Positions 54,607 through 63,332 of a DNA stretch of 64,000 bases are shown here, piece by piece. The first letter of the stretch is position 1. Each line of letters begins with the position of its first letter. The notes under the pieces are model-generated. The model made no database searches and was not told the DNA's origin. It saw only the letters and a list, made by a program, of their open reading frames with translations. The stretch is taken from contig CALWOC010000002.1 of assembly GCA_944383015.1 (NCBI GenBank), positions 124,001 to 188,000 of the forward strand, read 5' to 3'. Both the position numbers and the translations under genes were made by a program. The DNA comes from an uncultured Clostridia bacterium. GTDB taxonomy: Bacteria; Bacillota; Clostridia; TANB77; CAG-465.

Positions 54607-55193
54607 ATATATTAGAAAAAATGTTTGGAAATAATACTTTAAGTTGTGATGAAGAGTTAAATATTTTAGACATAGAAGATAATATTTTTTATTCGCTAGA
54701 TAATAAAGTTTCAATTTATATTAAAATAGAGCCTATACTTTTCGAATATTTAAGCAGTGATGAAAAAAGTATTATAGTTAAAAGATTAACTAGAGAGCTT
54801 GCAGGGGAAAGAGATATTATAAAAATAATAACAATGTCATTACCTATATCAACAGTAGAGGTAGATAAATATTTAGATGAAAAGAGAAATAGTGCTAAAA
54901 ATTCTTTTAAAAGGAGTATGCTACTTAAACAAATAGATGATATAAACAAATTAAGTTATAGAGGAGAAATGATAGAAAAACAAGTTATAATTCAGTTATT
55001 TCAAAGTAGTGTTGACAATGTGAATGAAAAACTTGAAAAAAGGGCTAAAGAGTTTGTGATTAAGTTACAAAATGCAGGCATAACTAGTCATATTTTAAAT
55101 AAACGTGAAATATTACAATTATTTAATTCTTTTCTTAATATGAAATTAAAAGAAGAACATATAAATGATGTTTGGAGTGATGATGATGAATAG
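54603..55193 (+). CDS. VirB4 N-terminal domain encoded as a separate protein
   Basis: A 196-aa protein with the CAGE/TraC-type N-terminal domain of VirB4: NKVSIYIKIEPILFEYLSSDE, ERDIIKIITMSLPIST and a long helical region. No ATPase motif. The next gene supplies the rest, and the two overlap by about eight to ten bases, so the conjugation ATPase is split in two polypeptides or the frame is changed at the overlap. It overlaps PrgI by four bases. Confidence 0.75.
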   Translation: MNILEKMFGNNTLSCDEELNILDIEDNIFYSLDNKVSIYIKIEPILFEYLSSDEKSIIVKRLTRELAGERDIIKIITMSLPISTVEVDKYLDEKRNSAKNSFKRSMLLKQIDDINKLSYRGEMIEKQVIIQLFQSSVDNVNEKLEKRAKEFVIKLQNAGITSHILNKREILQLFNSFLNMKLKEEHINDVWSDDDE

Positions 55194-56973
55194 AGAAAAA
55201 AATATTAAAATAATAGATGCACTTACTCCACTTACAGGTATGAGTTATGAAAATGGAATGATTAGAATAGGAGATATGTATTCAAAAGTTGGAGGAATAA
55301 CAGATTATCCAACTACTTTACCACTTGGAATAAGTAGTAAATATAATAAAGTCCCCTTTTCATATACAACACATATTTTTATACCTGAAAATTCTGGATT
55401 ATTTACAAAGGGAATAGCAAAAGGAATAAGACAAGCAGAAATGAGAGGTTACGAAACTAAAGATGCAGGTATTGAAATATTTTCAAAAAATGAAGCAAAT
55501 TCAGGGCGAGAAATGATAGAGCGAATACAAGATGGAGATACAGTGGGGTATATGATTAATATGTCTATGATATTTGGAGAAACACCTGAAGAAGTTAAAA
55601 ATAGATATAGTAGATTTGAAAATCAAATAGAAGGATTACAAATGAGGTTTAGAGGAATGTCGCATTTATCAAGACAATCTTTTAAAACATTAGCTCCATT
55701 TTATACAATAGATTCAGAAGTAGAAAATATATTTAAAAGAAATATACTATTTTCTGATTTCTGTAAGTGTTTTCCCTTTGCAGGTAATCAAATAACAAAA
55801 GAAGGCTATTATTTAGGTGTAGATAATATGAATGGATTGCTACTTCATAATTCTTGGGAGAGAAAAAATAATATGAATGGTAACATGGTTGTTATTGGTG
55901 AAAGTGGAAGTGGTAAGACAACAGCTTGCAAGCATTTACTTTTTAATGAATATCTAATTGGAACAAAACTAATAGTAATTGATCCTGAAAACGAATATGG
56001 GGCTTTTGCAAGAAGTTTAAAAGGTAATGTAATAGATATTTCAGGAGGAAATGAAAATATAATTAATCCACTACAAATAAGAGTAAATTTTGATGATAAT
56101 AATGGTATTAAAAATTCCTATGATTTTCATATACAGAAAATAAGGAATTTTTTTAATATCTTATTACCTGAACTTAGATATACTGAACTTAATTTATTAA
56201 TTAGAGAGTTGGAAAAAACTTATACTAATTTTAAGATAAATAGAGAAACTGATTTTACTAAGTTAAATAATAAAGATTATCCTATACTAAGTGATTTATA
56301 TAAAACAATAAAGACTAGTTTTATCAGTATTGATAAAGATGACGACTATTATTTAACTTATAGAGTGATATTAGATTTTATAAGAGAGCTTACAAGTGGA
56401 ATATATTCAAAAATGTTTAATGAACATACAAATATTAATCTAGATAATGATATTACAATTTTTAATATATCAGAAGTACAAAATGTGGAAGACAATATAA
56501 AAAAAGCTTTGTATTACAATTTACTTAATTTTTGTTGGGAGCAAATAACTAATAATAAAAGGAAAAATGAGAATACTTTTTTAATACTTGATGAAGCTCA
56601 TTTAATGCTTGATAGTAGGATAAAGGATACAATGATTACTTTGAAAACTATTTCTAAAAGATGCAGAAAATATAATGCTAATTTAATGATTATAACTCAT
56701 TCATTAATAGATATGTTAGATGATGAACTAAGAAAAGAAGGACAGGGGATACTAGAAAATTCAAACTATAAAATATTACTTGGAACTGATGGTAGAAACT
56801 TAGAAGAATCAAGAGATATATTTAAACTTACAGAACAAGAACTTGATATATTAGCTTCTAAAAAGAAAGGGAGTGGTATATTCATAGCAGGAAGTTTAAA
56901 GACACCAATTAATTTTAAGATTTTAAAGTATGAGAAGGAGTTTGTTTTAGGAGAAAATAGAAATGGAACTTAA
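55186..56973 (+). CDS. virB4: VirB4-like T4SS ATPase, C-terminal part (CD1110-like)
   Basis: A 595-aa ATPase. The N-terminal part continues the VirB4 middle domain (LPLGISSKYNKVPFSYTTH, GMSHLSRQSFKTLAPF). The motor domain has Walker A GESGSGKTTA near residue 241, IDPENEY, Walker B TFLILDEAH, and RKYNANLMIITHS. It energizes T4SS assembly and transport. Start 55186 (or 55183) fits the GGAG at 55174-55177. Confidence 0.9.
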   Translation: MNREKNIKIIDALTPLTGMSYENGMIRIGDMYSKVGGITDYPTTLPLGISSKYNKVPFSYTTHIFIPENSGLFTKGIAKGIRQAEMRGYETKDAGIEIFSKNEANSGREMIERIQDGDTVGYMINMSMIFGETPEEVKNRYSRFENQIEGLQMRFRGMSHLSRQSFKTLAPFYTIDSEVENIFKRNILFSDFCKCFPFAGNQITKEGYYLGVDNMNGLLLHNSWERKNNMNGNMVVIGESGSGKTTACKHLLFNEYLIGTKLIVIDPENEYGAFARSLKGNVIDISGGNENIINPLQIRVNFDDNNGIKNSYDFHIQKIRNFFNILLPELRYTELNLLIRELEKTYTNFKINRETDFTKLNNKDYPILSDLYKTIKTSFISIDKDDDYYLTYRVILDFIRELTSGIYSKMFNEHTNINLDNDITIFNISEVQNVEDNIKKALYYNLLNFCWEQITNNKRKNENTFLILDEAHLMLDSRIKDTMITLKTISKRCRKYNANLMIITHSLIDMLDDELRKEGQGILENSNYKILLGTDGRNLEESRDIFKLTEQELDILASKKKGSGIFIAGSLKTPINFKILKYEKEFVLGENRNGT

Positions 56974-57646
56974 AGCAATTTTAGCAGTAATAGAAACTTT
57001 AAAAAATGAGGATTTAAGAAATAATATAGTAACGGGAATAACACTACTAGTTGTTGCAATAATACTTATAATTTTGATTCCTTTATATATACTTTTAAAT
57101 CCATTAGAAAATATCAAAAATTTTTTAAGTTCAGATGAACAAGTAATAGTAGAAGATATACAAAGTGATTATAAAAGTATAGACTATGGAATGGGTAATA
57201 TCACTATAAATAGTAAATTTGGATTCCCTCTTGAAAATGTTAATGCAGTAGTTATAACAGCAGAGTATGGAAATTATGATCCTTGGAATACAGGAACACA
57301 AACTAAACATACTGGAATAGATTTATCAGGCATACATAGAGATAATGTTTTAGCAGTAGAAAAAGGAGAAGTGGTTTTCGCAGGAGTGCAAAAAGGATAT
57401 GGTAATTGTATAGAATTAAAGCATAATATTGATGGAACAGAAATATATACTTTTTATGCTCATTTGAGTAGTATAGGAGTTGAGGAAGGGCAGTTAGTAG
57501 AACAGGGTTACATTATAGGCAAAGAAGGTGGCGACCCATATACAGATCAAAATGCAGGTAATAGTACAGGACATCACTTACACTTTGAAGTTAGAACAAG
57601 TAAAGATTATGGGAATGATATAAATCCAAAAGAGTTTATTTTCTAG
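56963..57646 (+). CDS. M23 peptidase (T4SS cell-wall hydrolase)
   Basis: A 227-aa protein with one membrane helix (about residues 22-48) and a C-terminal LytM/M23 domain. Metal ligands are His and Asp in HTGIDLSG and His in HHLHFEVR; EKGEVVFAGVQKGYGNCIELKH is the central strand. M23 enzymes cleave peptidoglycan cross-bridges so the channel can pass the wall. It overlaps virB4 by 11 bases. Confidence 0.9.
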   Translation: MELKAILAVIETLKNEDLRNNIVTGITLLVVAIILIILIPLYILLNPLENIKNFLSSDEQVIVEDIQSDYKSIDYGMGNITINSKFGFPLENVNAVVITAEYGNYDPWNTGTQTKHTGIDLSGIHRDNVLAVEKGEVVFAGVQKGYGNCIELKHNIDGTEIYTFYAHLSSIGVEEGQLVEQGYIIGKEGGDPYTDQNAGNSTGHHLHFEVRTSKDYGNDINPKEFIF

Positions 57647-57648
57647 AA

Positions 57649-57677
57649 TTGAAAAAAATGTCATAAAATGATATAAT
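57649..57677 (+). promoter_or_regulatory. Promoter of the kinase cargo gene
   Basis: TTGAAA (57649-57654), 17 bases, TATAAT (57672-57677). It lies 25 bases before the kinase start and right after the M23 stop codon. Confidence 0.75.
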
Positions 57678-57701
57678 ATCAACATAAAAAATGGAGGAAA
57701 A

Positions 57702-59228
57702 ATGTTATCAGATAATGTATTAAGGGAGATTTCAAGAATATTTATCGGAGATATTCCAGTTAACATAGAAGGAATAAGTTATAATTATAGATATAAAACA
57801 GGTGGGGAACTAGTAGATATATTTAATAATGAGTTCGGTTTCTCAGATGTATATGAATCTGGTTTTCCGTCAAGATGGTATTATGTTCAATCATGTTTAG
57901 GTCTATTACAAAGTATTGGAGAATTAGAAAGTTTTTTATCATATATGTTGAATGAAAACTATTTAGCTTTGGATATGAATTTAACAAAAGTAGAAAGTGT
58001 GAAATGTAAAAAGGATATCATAAATTTTATTAATAAAATTGCAAGGGTAGATGGTATATCTTTGCAGTTAAAAAATAATAAGATTTGTATAGTAAAAGAA
58101 GATAATGATTTGGAAGAAATAGGTCATGGTGGTTTCGCTAAAGTTTATAGAAGAAAGTCAAATGATATTGTAGAAAAACATTTGTATGAAGAATTATATG
58201 AAGATAAATCAATAGTGAGCAGATTTAAACGTGAATTTGAGATAACGCAATCTTTAAAAAATTTAAATGGAATTGTAGAAGTTTATGAATACAAAAAAGA
58301 AGATAATATTTATACAATGAAGTTTTATGAGCAAACATTGGAAGATTATGTTAATGCTAATAATTTATCAGATAAAGAAAAAGTTTTAATAATAAAAAAT
58401 ATTTTAAGTATAATGGCACAAGTGCATGAAATGAGTATTATACATAGGGATTTGAGTCCTTCCAATATTTTTTATCAAGATTCTAAAATAGTAATTGGAG
58501 ATTTTGGATTAGGTAAAAATTTAAATTTATTATACTCACATCAAACTATGTTAACAAAGGCTTTAGGACGATATCAGTATTGTGACCCTGAACAATTTAT
58601 GTTATTAAGAGAGGGGGATAAAAAAAGTGATGTATATTCATTAGGAAGAGTAATAAACTTTATAATGACTAAAAATCCAATGGCTAATAATCATATTTTT
58701 AAATCAGTAACAGAAAAAGCTTGTTCAACAGTAAAGGCAGTAAGATATAATGATGCAAAAGAGCTATTAAATGCAATAAATAAATCTATAAATTTTCACG
58801 AAAATGAACAAAATATAGAAAATATAAAATCGTCTATTGCAAGGGGAGAATATAATGAACAAATAAATATGTATATTAGCGAGATGTCAATAGATAAGGT
58901 ATTAAAGTCACTGTGTGAAATGAAAAACTTTGATCATGCACTATATGAATATATAAAGGTGGATAATGAATTGGCATTGAAAGTAGTTAATCAGTTAGCT
59001 GAAGAATATACACAAAATAGATTAAAATGGGAAGATTATGATAAAATAGCAGATTTTATGTTTAAAGTTGTAAATAACATGAATTTTTCTTTTGCTATTA
59101 GAGAAATAGCAGCTAATGTTATAAATTATGTGGCTAAGAGTATAAACCGATTTGGTGTACAAGAGAAGGTAAAAAAATTAATAAATGAAGGTGTAGAGCC
59201 ACTTATTGAAGAAATTTTACAAGATTAA
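57702..59228 (+). CDS. Ser/Thr protein kinase with AbiJ-NTD-like N-terminus (cargo)
   Basis: A 508-aa protein in three parts. Residues 1 to about 130 contain GGELVDIFNNEFGFSDVYESGFPSRW (described in part), a pattern I associate tentatively with AbiJ N-terminal domains of defense proteins. Residues about 138-370 are a eukaryotic-like kinase: glycine loop IGHGGFAKVYR, catalytic HRDLSPSN (His248, Arg249, Asp250), DFGLG (Asp267), and SDVYSLGRV. Residues about 375-508 are helical. All catalytic residues are present. There is no PASTA or membrane region, so it is not the PrkC/Stk1 housekeeping type. It has its own promoter within an ICE, which points to a cargo defense or regulatory role. Confidence 0.85.
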   Translation: MLSDNVLREISRIFIGDIPVNIEGISYNYRYKTGGELVDIFNNEFGFSDVYESGFPSRWYYVQSCLGLLQSIGELESFLSYMLNENYLALDMNLTKVESVKCKKDIINFINKIARVDGISLQLKNNKICIVKEDNDLEEIGHGGFAKVYRRKSNDIVEKHLYEELYEDKSIVSRFKREFEITQSLKNLNGIVEVYEYKKEDNIYTMKFYEQTLEDYVNANNLSDKEKVLIIKNILSIMAQVHEMSIIHRDLSPSNIFYQDSKIVIGDFGLGKNLNLLYSHQTMLTKALGRYQYCDPEQFMLLREGDKKSDVYSLGRVINFIMTKNPMANNHIFKSVTEKACSTVKAVRYNDAKELLNAINKSINFHENEQNIENIKSSIARGEYNEQINMYISEMSIDKVLKSLCEMKNFDHALYEYIKVDNELALKVVNQLAEEYTQNRLKWEDYDKIADFMFKVVNNMNFSFAIREIAANVINYVAKSINRFGVQEKVKKLINEGVEPLIEEILQD

Positions 59229-59247
59229 GTTTGATACAAAAGGAGGA

Positions 59248-59802
59248 ATGAATATAGTAGTAGATATATACAGTACAGATAGAAAATATAATATTATTTA
59301 TGCTGATCCACCTTGGAAATATAATACATGGAGAGATGGTGAAGGAACAGCAGAAAAACATTATCCAACTATGAAAGTTGAAGAAATAGTAAATATGAAG
59401 GATACAATCAAGAAAATATCAGAAAAAGATTGTATTCTTTTTTTGTGGGTTACATTCCCTTGTTTATTAGATGGAATAAGAGTTATAAAAGAGTGGGGAT
59501 TTAGATACAAAACTTGTGGCTTTAATTGGATAAAAAGAAATAAAGTAAGTGATACATGGTTCTTTGGGCTAGGACATTGGACTAGGGCAAACTCTGAAAT
59601 ATGTTTACTAGCTACAAAAGGAACTATAAAGAGAAAGTCAAATAAAGTATCACAGATAATAGATACTCATATTGAAGAACATAGTAAAAAGCCTTCAATA
59701 GTTAGAGATAAAATAATAGAACTTGTAGGAGATTTACCACGAATTGAATTATTTGCTAGACAAACAGCACAAGGATGGGATAGTTGGGGTAATGAAGTTT
59801 GA
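59248..59802 (+). CDS. MT-A70 family adenine methyltransferase
   Basis: A 184-aa (or 198-aa from a TTG at 59206) methyltransferase with DPPWKY near its start, the order DPPW then FLWVTFPCLLD, HWTRANSE and RIELFARQTAQGWDSWGNE at the end. This is the MT-A70 pattern of N6-adenine methylation from S-adenosylmethionine. No restriction gene is adjacent. The ATG at 59248 is only one base from AGGAGG, so the TTG at 59206, overlapping the kinase, may be the true start. It probably forms a unit with the kinase gene or protects the element. Confidence 0.85.
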   Translation: MNIVVDIYSTDRKYNIIYADPPWKYNTWRDGEGTAEKHYPTMKVEEIVNMKDTIKKISEKDCILFLWVTFPCLLDGIRVIKEWGFRYKTCGFNWIKRNKVSDTWFFGLGHWTRANSEICLLATKGTIKRKSNKVSQIIDTHIEEHSKKPSIVRDKIIELVGDLPRIELFARQTAQGWDSWGNEV

Positions 59803-59827
59803 AAAGATAGTTAATTTATGATAAAAT
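59799..59827 (+). promoter_or_regulatory. Promoter upstream of a small ICE gene
   Basis: TTGAAA (59799-59804), 17 bases, TAAAAT (59822-59827). It begins at the end of the methyltransferase gene. Confidence 0.6.
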
Positions 59828-59854
59828 AAAAATATAGTTTGGGAGATGATTGCT

Positions 59855-60148
59855 ATGAGTTTCTTTAAAAATCTAGGTATCTTTAATATGTTAACAGCTA
59901 AAAATGGAGCTGAATTTGGATTAGGTGCTTTAACATATCTTGCACAGGCAGAAAAAGAGGAAATATTAGAAAATAATAGGATATGTGCTGAAGACTGGAT
60001 TGAAATTATAGAAGAACTAGAAATAGCTGATGATAAAAAGAAATTAGCAATAGGCTATTGTAATAGATTAAAAAGGGCATATAAACCTAATGATGTAAAT
60101 TATATTGTTAGACAAATAAATAAATTAACAGGTTGTGATTTTGAGTAA
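59855..60148 (+). CDS. Unknown 97-aa protein
   Basis: A soluble protein starting SFFKNLGIFNMLTAKNGAEF, then a helical acidic region ending in GYCNRLKRAYKPNDVNYIVRQINKL. No family recognized. ATG 59855 is nine bases from GGGAG; the ATG at 59846 abuts it. It has its own promoter. Confidence 0.55.
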   Translation: MSFFKNLGIFNMLTAKNGAEFGLGALTYLAQAEKEEILENNRICAEDWIEIIEELEIADDKKKLAIGYCNRLKRAYKPNDVNYIVRQINKLTGCDFE

Positions 60149-60191
60149 TGGATTATCAGAAATGGTAGTCCTTTTTTATTGGAGGAGTGAT

Positions 60192-60851
60192 ATGACATTA
60201 GTAATTACAAATAATCAAAATACAAAAGATATGGTAGTTAAATATATAAATGTTAAAGAGTGTGTTATAGAAATTTTAGAAAAGAAATTTAGTGTTTATA
60301 TAGATAATGATTTTATGAATAGAAACTTAGAGCAGTTTGATAAAATAATTATAGATATAGGAGAGTTTGAAGATACAAAAGAAGAAATATTAAAAGCAAT
60401 TACTAGGATAAGAATTATATATGATATACAAATTATTATAATAGCTTTAAAATATAGAGCTGGGAATGAATTATTATCAGATTTATTTGATATAGGAATA
60501 TATGATTTTATTATATCTGAAGATGAGGAAAATCAAAATGAAGAGTGGATAAAGTCAATAAATAGAAATAACTATATAGATGCAATAAAATTTAAAGTAA
60601 AGACAAATGAAAAGAAAAAGAAGATAAAAAAGATAAGTAAAAATAAGTTGAAAAAGAATTTAAGAGAAAATGATGAACAGGTTAGTAAAAATATACTATC
60701 CTGTTTTTTATCTTTAAAAAGTAAGCTATCAGATGTATTAACACTTATATGGTATGCATTTATAACTGTTCTTGTAAGTATTGGTGCAACAGCACTTTTA
60801 AATTCTAATATAAGGCAACTTATTATTGAAATTATACAAGGAGGAAAATAG
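60192..60851 (+). CDS. ICE protein with receiver-like domain and C-terminal membrane anchor
   Basis: A 219-aa protein. The first 130 residues look like an alpha/beta, receiver-like fold (KIIIDIGEF, QIIIIALKYRAGNELLSDLFDIGIYDFII, described in part), as in CpaE-like proteins. A very basic stretch and a C-terminal membrane helix (about residues 185-207) follow. The role in the T4SS is unknown. GGAGGAGTGAT precedes the start at 60192; the frame extends back to 60135. Confidence 0.6.
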   Translation: MTLVITNNQNTKDMVVKYINVKECVIEILEKKFSVYIDNDFMNRNLEQFDKIIIDIGEFEDTKEEILKAITRIRIIYDIQIIIIALKYRAGNELLSDLFDIGIYDFIISEDEENQNEEWIKSINRNNYIDAIKFKVKTNEKKKKIKKISKNKLKKNLRENDEQVSKNILSCFLSLKSKLSDVLTLIWYAFITVLVSIGATALLNSNIRQLIIEIIQGGK

Positions 60852-60852
60852 A

Positions 60853-61881
60853 ATGAAAAAGATAGTTATACCTTTGATATTAAGCTTGATATTAACCAAA
60901 AATATATATGCAAGTGAAGTATCAAATATTATAAAAGAAAATAATAATCTAAAGTATGAGTATGAGGTAAATAAAGAAGAAAAAGATAATTTTATTGAAT
61001 CACTAGAAAAAGAAATTAATTATGAGGAAAAAAATTATAAATTGTTAAATTATAATGTAAAAGAACAAGATTATACTGATATTATTGAAATAAGTGATAT
61101 TCAAGAAATTACAACTAATTCTAATAGTTTAAATGATATTCTAAATATTTTACCTAAAACAATTAGTTATGATAAAGATGGATATATCGGTACAAATAAT
61201 TTAGATTATGAGAGTATAGAGGTAACACCAATATATAATGGTTATTATGAAGAATATATAGATGAAGTAAAACAATATTTTGATCTTACTAGAAATGATA
61301 TGGACTTTATACCAAAAGAAATAGAAAAAGATGGTTATACACTTTATTTAATAAATGTAGATTGGTATAAACAAACGAGCAAGAATACAGGAGATTTTGA
61401 AATAGCTGATTTATATAGGGGAGAGGCTTTTTATAGAGGTGTGAAGAGGATATATAACCCATATACATATCGAGTAATAGCAAAGTATAATGGTAATGCT
61501 AAAAAAAATATAGTAAGACCTTATTTAATAGAAGTAAACTATGAAGAAATAAGACCTGAAATAGAAGAAGTTGAAAAGAATAATATTGTATTACCAGTAA
61601 CTGTCGCAACGACTAGTTCAATATTTTTTGTACTACTATTATTGTATTTTAATAATAAAGTAAGAGTATATTGTAATGGAAGGTATATAGGAAGTTATAA
61701 AATAAAAGATAATGTACTAACCATAACTGATTCTACTAATAGAACTTATACAAATAACTATTTATTAAAGTTTAATAAAAAATTATATAAAAAGTATAAA
61801 GGAAGAACTATTAAATTTGTGAAAGGAACTTTAAGTAAACATTGTCAAGTTTTAAGCTGTAATGTTGAAGTAAGTCTTTAG
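60853..61881 (+). CDS. Exported ICE protein with C-terminal membrane segment
   Basis: A 342-aa protein with a signal peptide (residues 1-22, ending IYAS), an acidic outer region, a membrane segment (LPVTVATTSSIFFVLLLLYF, about 246-268) and a basic cytosolic tail of about 75 residues. Such type I topology proteins are common in the conjugation modules of clostridial elements. GAGGAAAATAG precedes the ATG; the one at 60826 would disrupt the signal. Confidence 0.6.
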   Translation: MKKIVIPLILSLILTKNIYASEVSNIIKENNNLKYEYEVNKEEKDNFIESLEKEINYEEKNYKLLNYNVKEQDYTDIIEISDIQEITTNSNSLNDILNILPKTISYDKDGYIGTNNLDYESIEVTPIYNGYYEEYIDEVKQYFDLTRNDMDFIPKEIEKDGYTLYLINVDWYKQTSKNTGDFEIADLYRGEAFYRGVKRIYNPYTYRVIAKYNGNAKKNIVRPYLIEVNYEEIRPEIEEVEKNNIVLPVTVATTSSIFFVLLLLYFNNKVRVYCNGRYIGSYKIKDNVLTITDSTNRTYTNNYLLKFNKKLYKKYKGRTIKFVKGTLSKHCQVLSCNVEVSL

Positions 61882-61890
61882 GTATTGAAT

Positions 61891-62445
61891 ATGAAAAAGA
61901 AGATATTAATATGTATAAGTATTATAGTAATACTCGTTTTAGTTATTGTTGTTAGTTTGTTTATAAATAATAAAAATAAAGTAAAAAAAGTTAATGATAT
62001 TGTTGTAGAAGATATTATAAACGATCCAAATGGAAATATTAATCAAGAAGAAATATTAGATAATTCTATAATTGGTAAATTAACAATACCAAAGATAAAC
62101 TTAATAGATGTAAATATATGTGAAAGTGTAGAATTAGAAACGTTATCTCATTCGATAGGACATTTTGAAAATACTAATATTTATGAAGGAAATGTAGGAC
62201 TTGCAAGTCATAATGCAGGAACAAGAGCTAATTATTTTGCTGATATAAATAAATTAGAGATGGGAGATGAAATATACTATAAAACTAGATATGGTACTAA
62301 AAAATATTTAGTAGACAATATAACACAGATAAATAGTTATGATTGGAGTAAACTTGAGCAAACGGAAGATAATAGAATAACTTTAATAACCTGCATTTCA
62401 GGTAATCAAAATTTAAGATTATGTGTGCAAGGTGTTGAAAAATAG
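61891..62445 (+). CDS. Sortase
   Basis: A 184-aa transpeptidase with an N-terminal membrane helix (residues about 5-25). Catalytic residues are His107 (LASHNAG), Cys168 (TLITCISGNQNL), and Arg176 (LRLCVQG). The IGKLTIPKI start of the barrel and the short C-terminus fit a class B/D-like sortase. It would anchor LPxTG-like surface proteins to the wall; the adhesin starting at 63333 is a likely substrate. ATG 61891 was preferred over TTG 61885. Confidence 0.9.
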   Translation: MKKKILICISIIVILVLVIVVSLFINNKNKVKKVNDIVVEDIINDPNGNINQEEILDNSIIGKLTIPKINLIDVNICESVELETLSHSIGHFENTNIYEGNVGLASHNAGTRANYFADINKLEMGDEIYYKTRYGTKKYLVDNITQINSYDWSKLEQTEDNRITLITCISGNQNLRLCVQGVEK

Positions 62446-62468
62446 TATTTTTCGTTGTATATTAATAT

Positions 62469-62516
62469 TATAGAAGAAGTATTGAGATTAACCCCCAACA
62501 CTTCTTTTTTTGTATT
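62469..62516 (+). terminator. Terminator after the sortase gene
   Basis: AAGAAGTATT pairs with AACACTTCTT (one mismatch) around a CCCCC-containing loop and runs into TTTTTT. Confidence 0.75.
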
Positions 62517-62527
62517 TGAAAAGGGGA

Positions 62528-62557
62528 TTGACTTAAAAAAAACGATTTTTATATAAT
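62528..62557 (+). promoter_or_regulatory. Promoter of the gene at 62581
   Basis: TTGACT (62528-62533), 18 bases, TATAAT (62552-62557). Confidence 0.65.
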
Positions 62558-62580
62558 TATTATATAAGGATGTGATTTTT

Positions 62581-63270
62581 ATGATTTTAAGAAGAATATT
62601 TATAACTTTAGCAATAATAGTTACAACAAGTGTAGTAGGTTCAGGATTACTTATATTAGGTAATTTATCTGATAAAAATATTTCTGAAGTTGAAATTTAT
62701 GCAAAAGAGAATATCGGTATAGATATTGAAGATATAGCAAATAGTAATACTGCTGAAGAAGTAATTGCTAAAGTAGAAAATATTGAACCTTTAATAAATG
62801 ATACGAAATCAGAAGAAACTAATATTAATATAAAAAATGGAACTAATTATAAAGAAAATATAAATAATGTTAGTACAAGCAAACAAACAGTAAAAACCAA
62901 TATATCCAATAATATTACTGAAACTAGCACACAAAATGCTGTTGTAGAAAAAGAAGAAAAACAAGTTAGTAATATACAACCTAAAGAAGATGTATATACT
63001 TTTGTTAGAAATGATATAGAAATTCAAAATATGATTTCTATAACTAAAAGATTAATTATGGAAAATAAAGAAAATAGATATTCAGGACTTGTGGATAATG
63101 TGAATAACATTAACTTTATTATAGAAAAGTCAGGAAATGTTTTTTATCCACTTTATGAATATAGAATAGCAAATATAGTAATGGATAATTATTATCCAGA
63201 ATTTTATGTTTATGCTGAAGATGTATATAAAAATGGAGAATATTTGAGAACAGAATACTATTTTCAATAG
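62581..63270 (+). CDS. Exported protein with Asn-rich linker
   Basis: A 229-aa protein. An N-terminal membrane helix (residues about 3-25), a long acidic and then Asn/Thr-rich low-complexity stretch (about 40-130), and a C-terminal domain of about 85 residues (RNDIEIQNMISITKRLIM to EYYF) are visible. No family recognized. It lies between the sortase and the thioester adhesin, so it may be another surface component. ATG 62581 follows AAGGATGTG. Confidence 0.6.
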   Translation: MILRRIFITLAIIVTTSVVGSGLLILGNLSDKNISEVEIYAKENIGIDIEDIANSNTAEEVIAKVENIEPLINDTKSEETNINIKNGTNYKENINNVSTSKQTVKTNISNNITETSTQNAVVEKEEKQVSNIQPKEDVYTFVRNDIEIQNMISITKRLIMENKENRYSGLVDNVNNINFIIEKSGNVFYPLYEYRIANIVMDNYYPEFYVYAEDVYKNGEYLRTEYYFQ

Positions 63271-63274
63271 AAAT

Positions 63275-63312
63275 TTAAAGCAAGTAAGTGAAAACATTTA
63301 CTTGCTTATTAT
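63275..63312 (+). terminator. Terminator-like hairpin before the adhesin gene
   Basis: AAGCAAGTAA pairs with TTACTTGCTT around GTGAAAACA. The T-tract is short (TTATTATAATTT), so it may be weak and let some transcription reach the adhesin. Confidence 0.6.
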
Positions 63313-63332
63313 AATTTAGGGAGGAAAACGAA

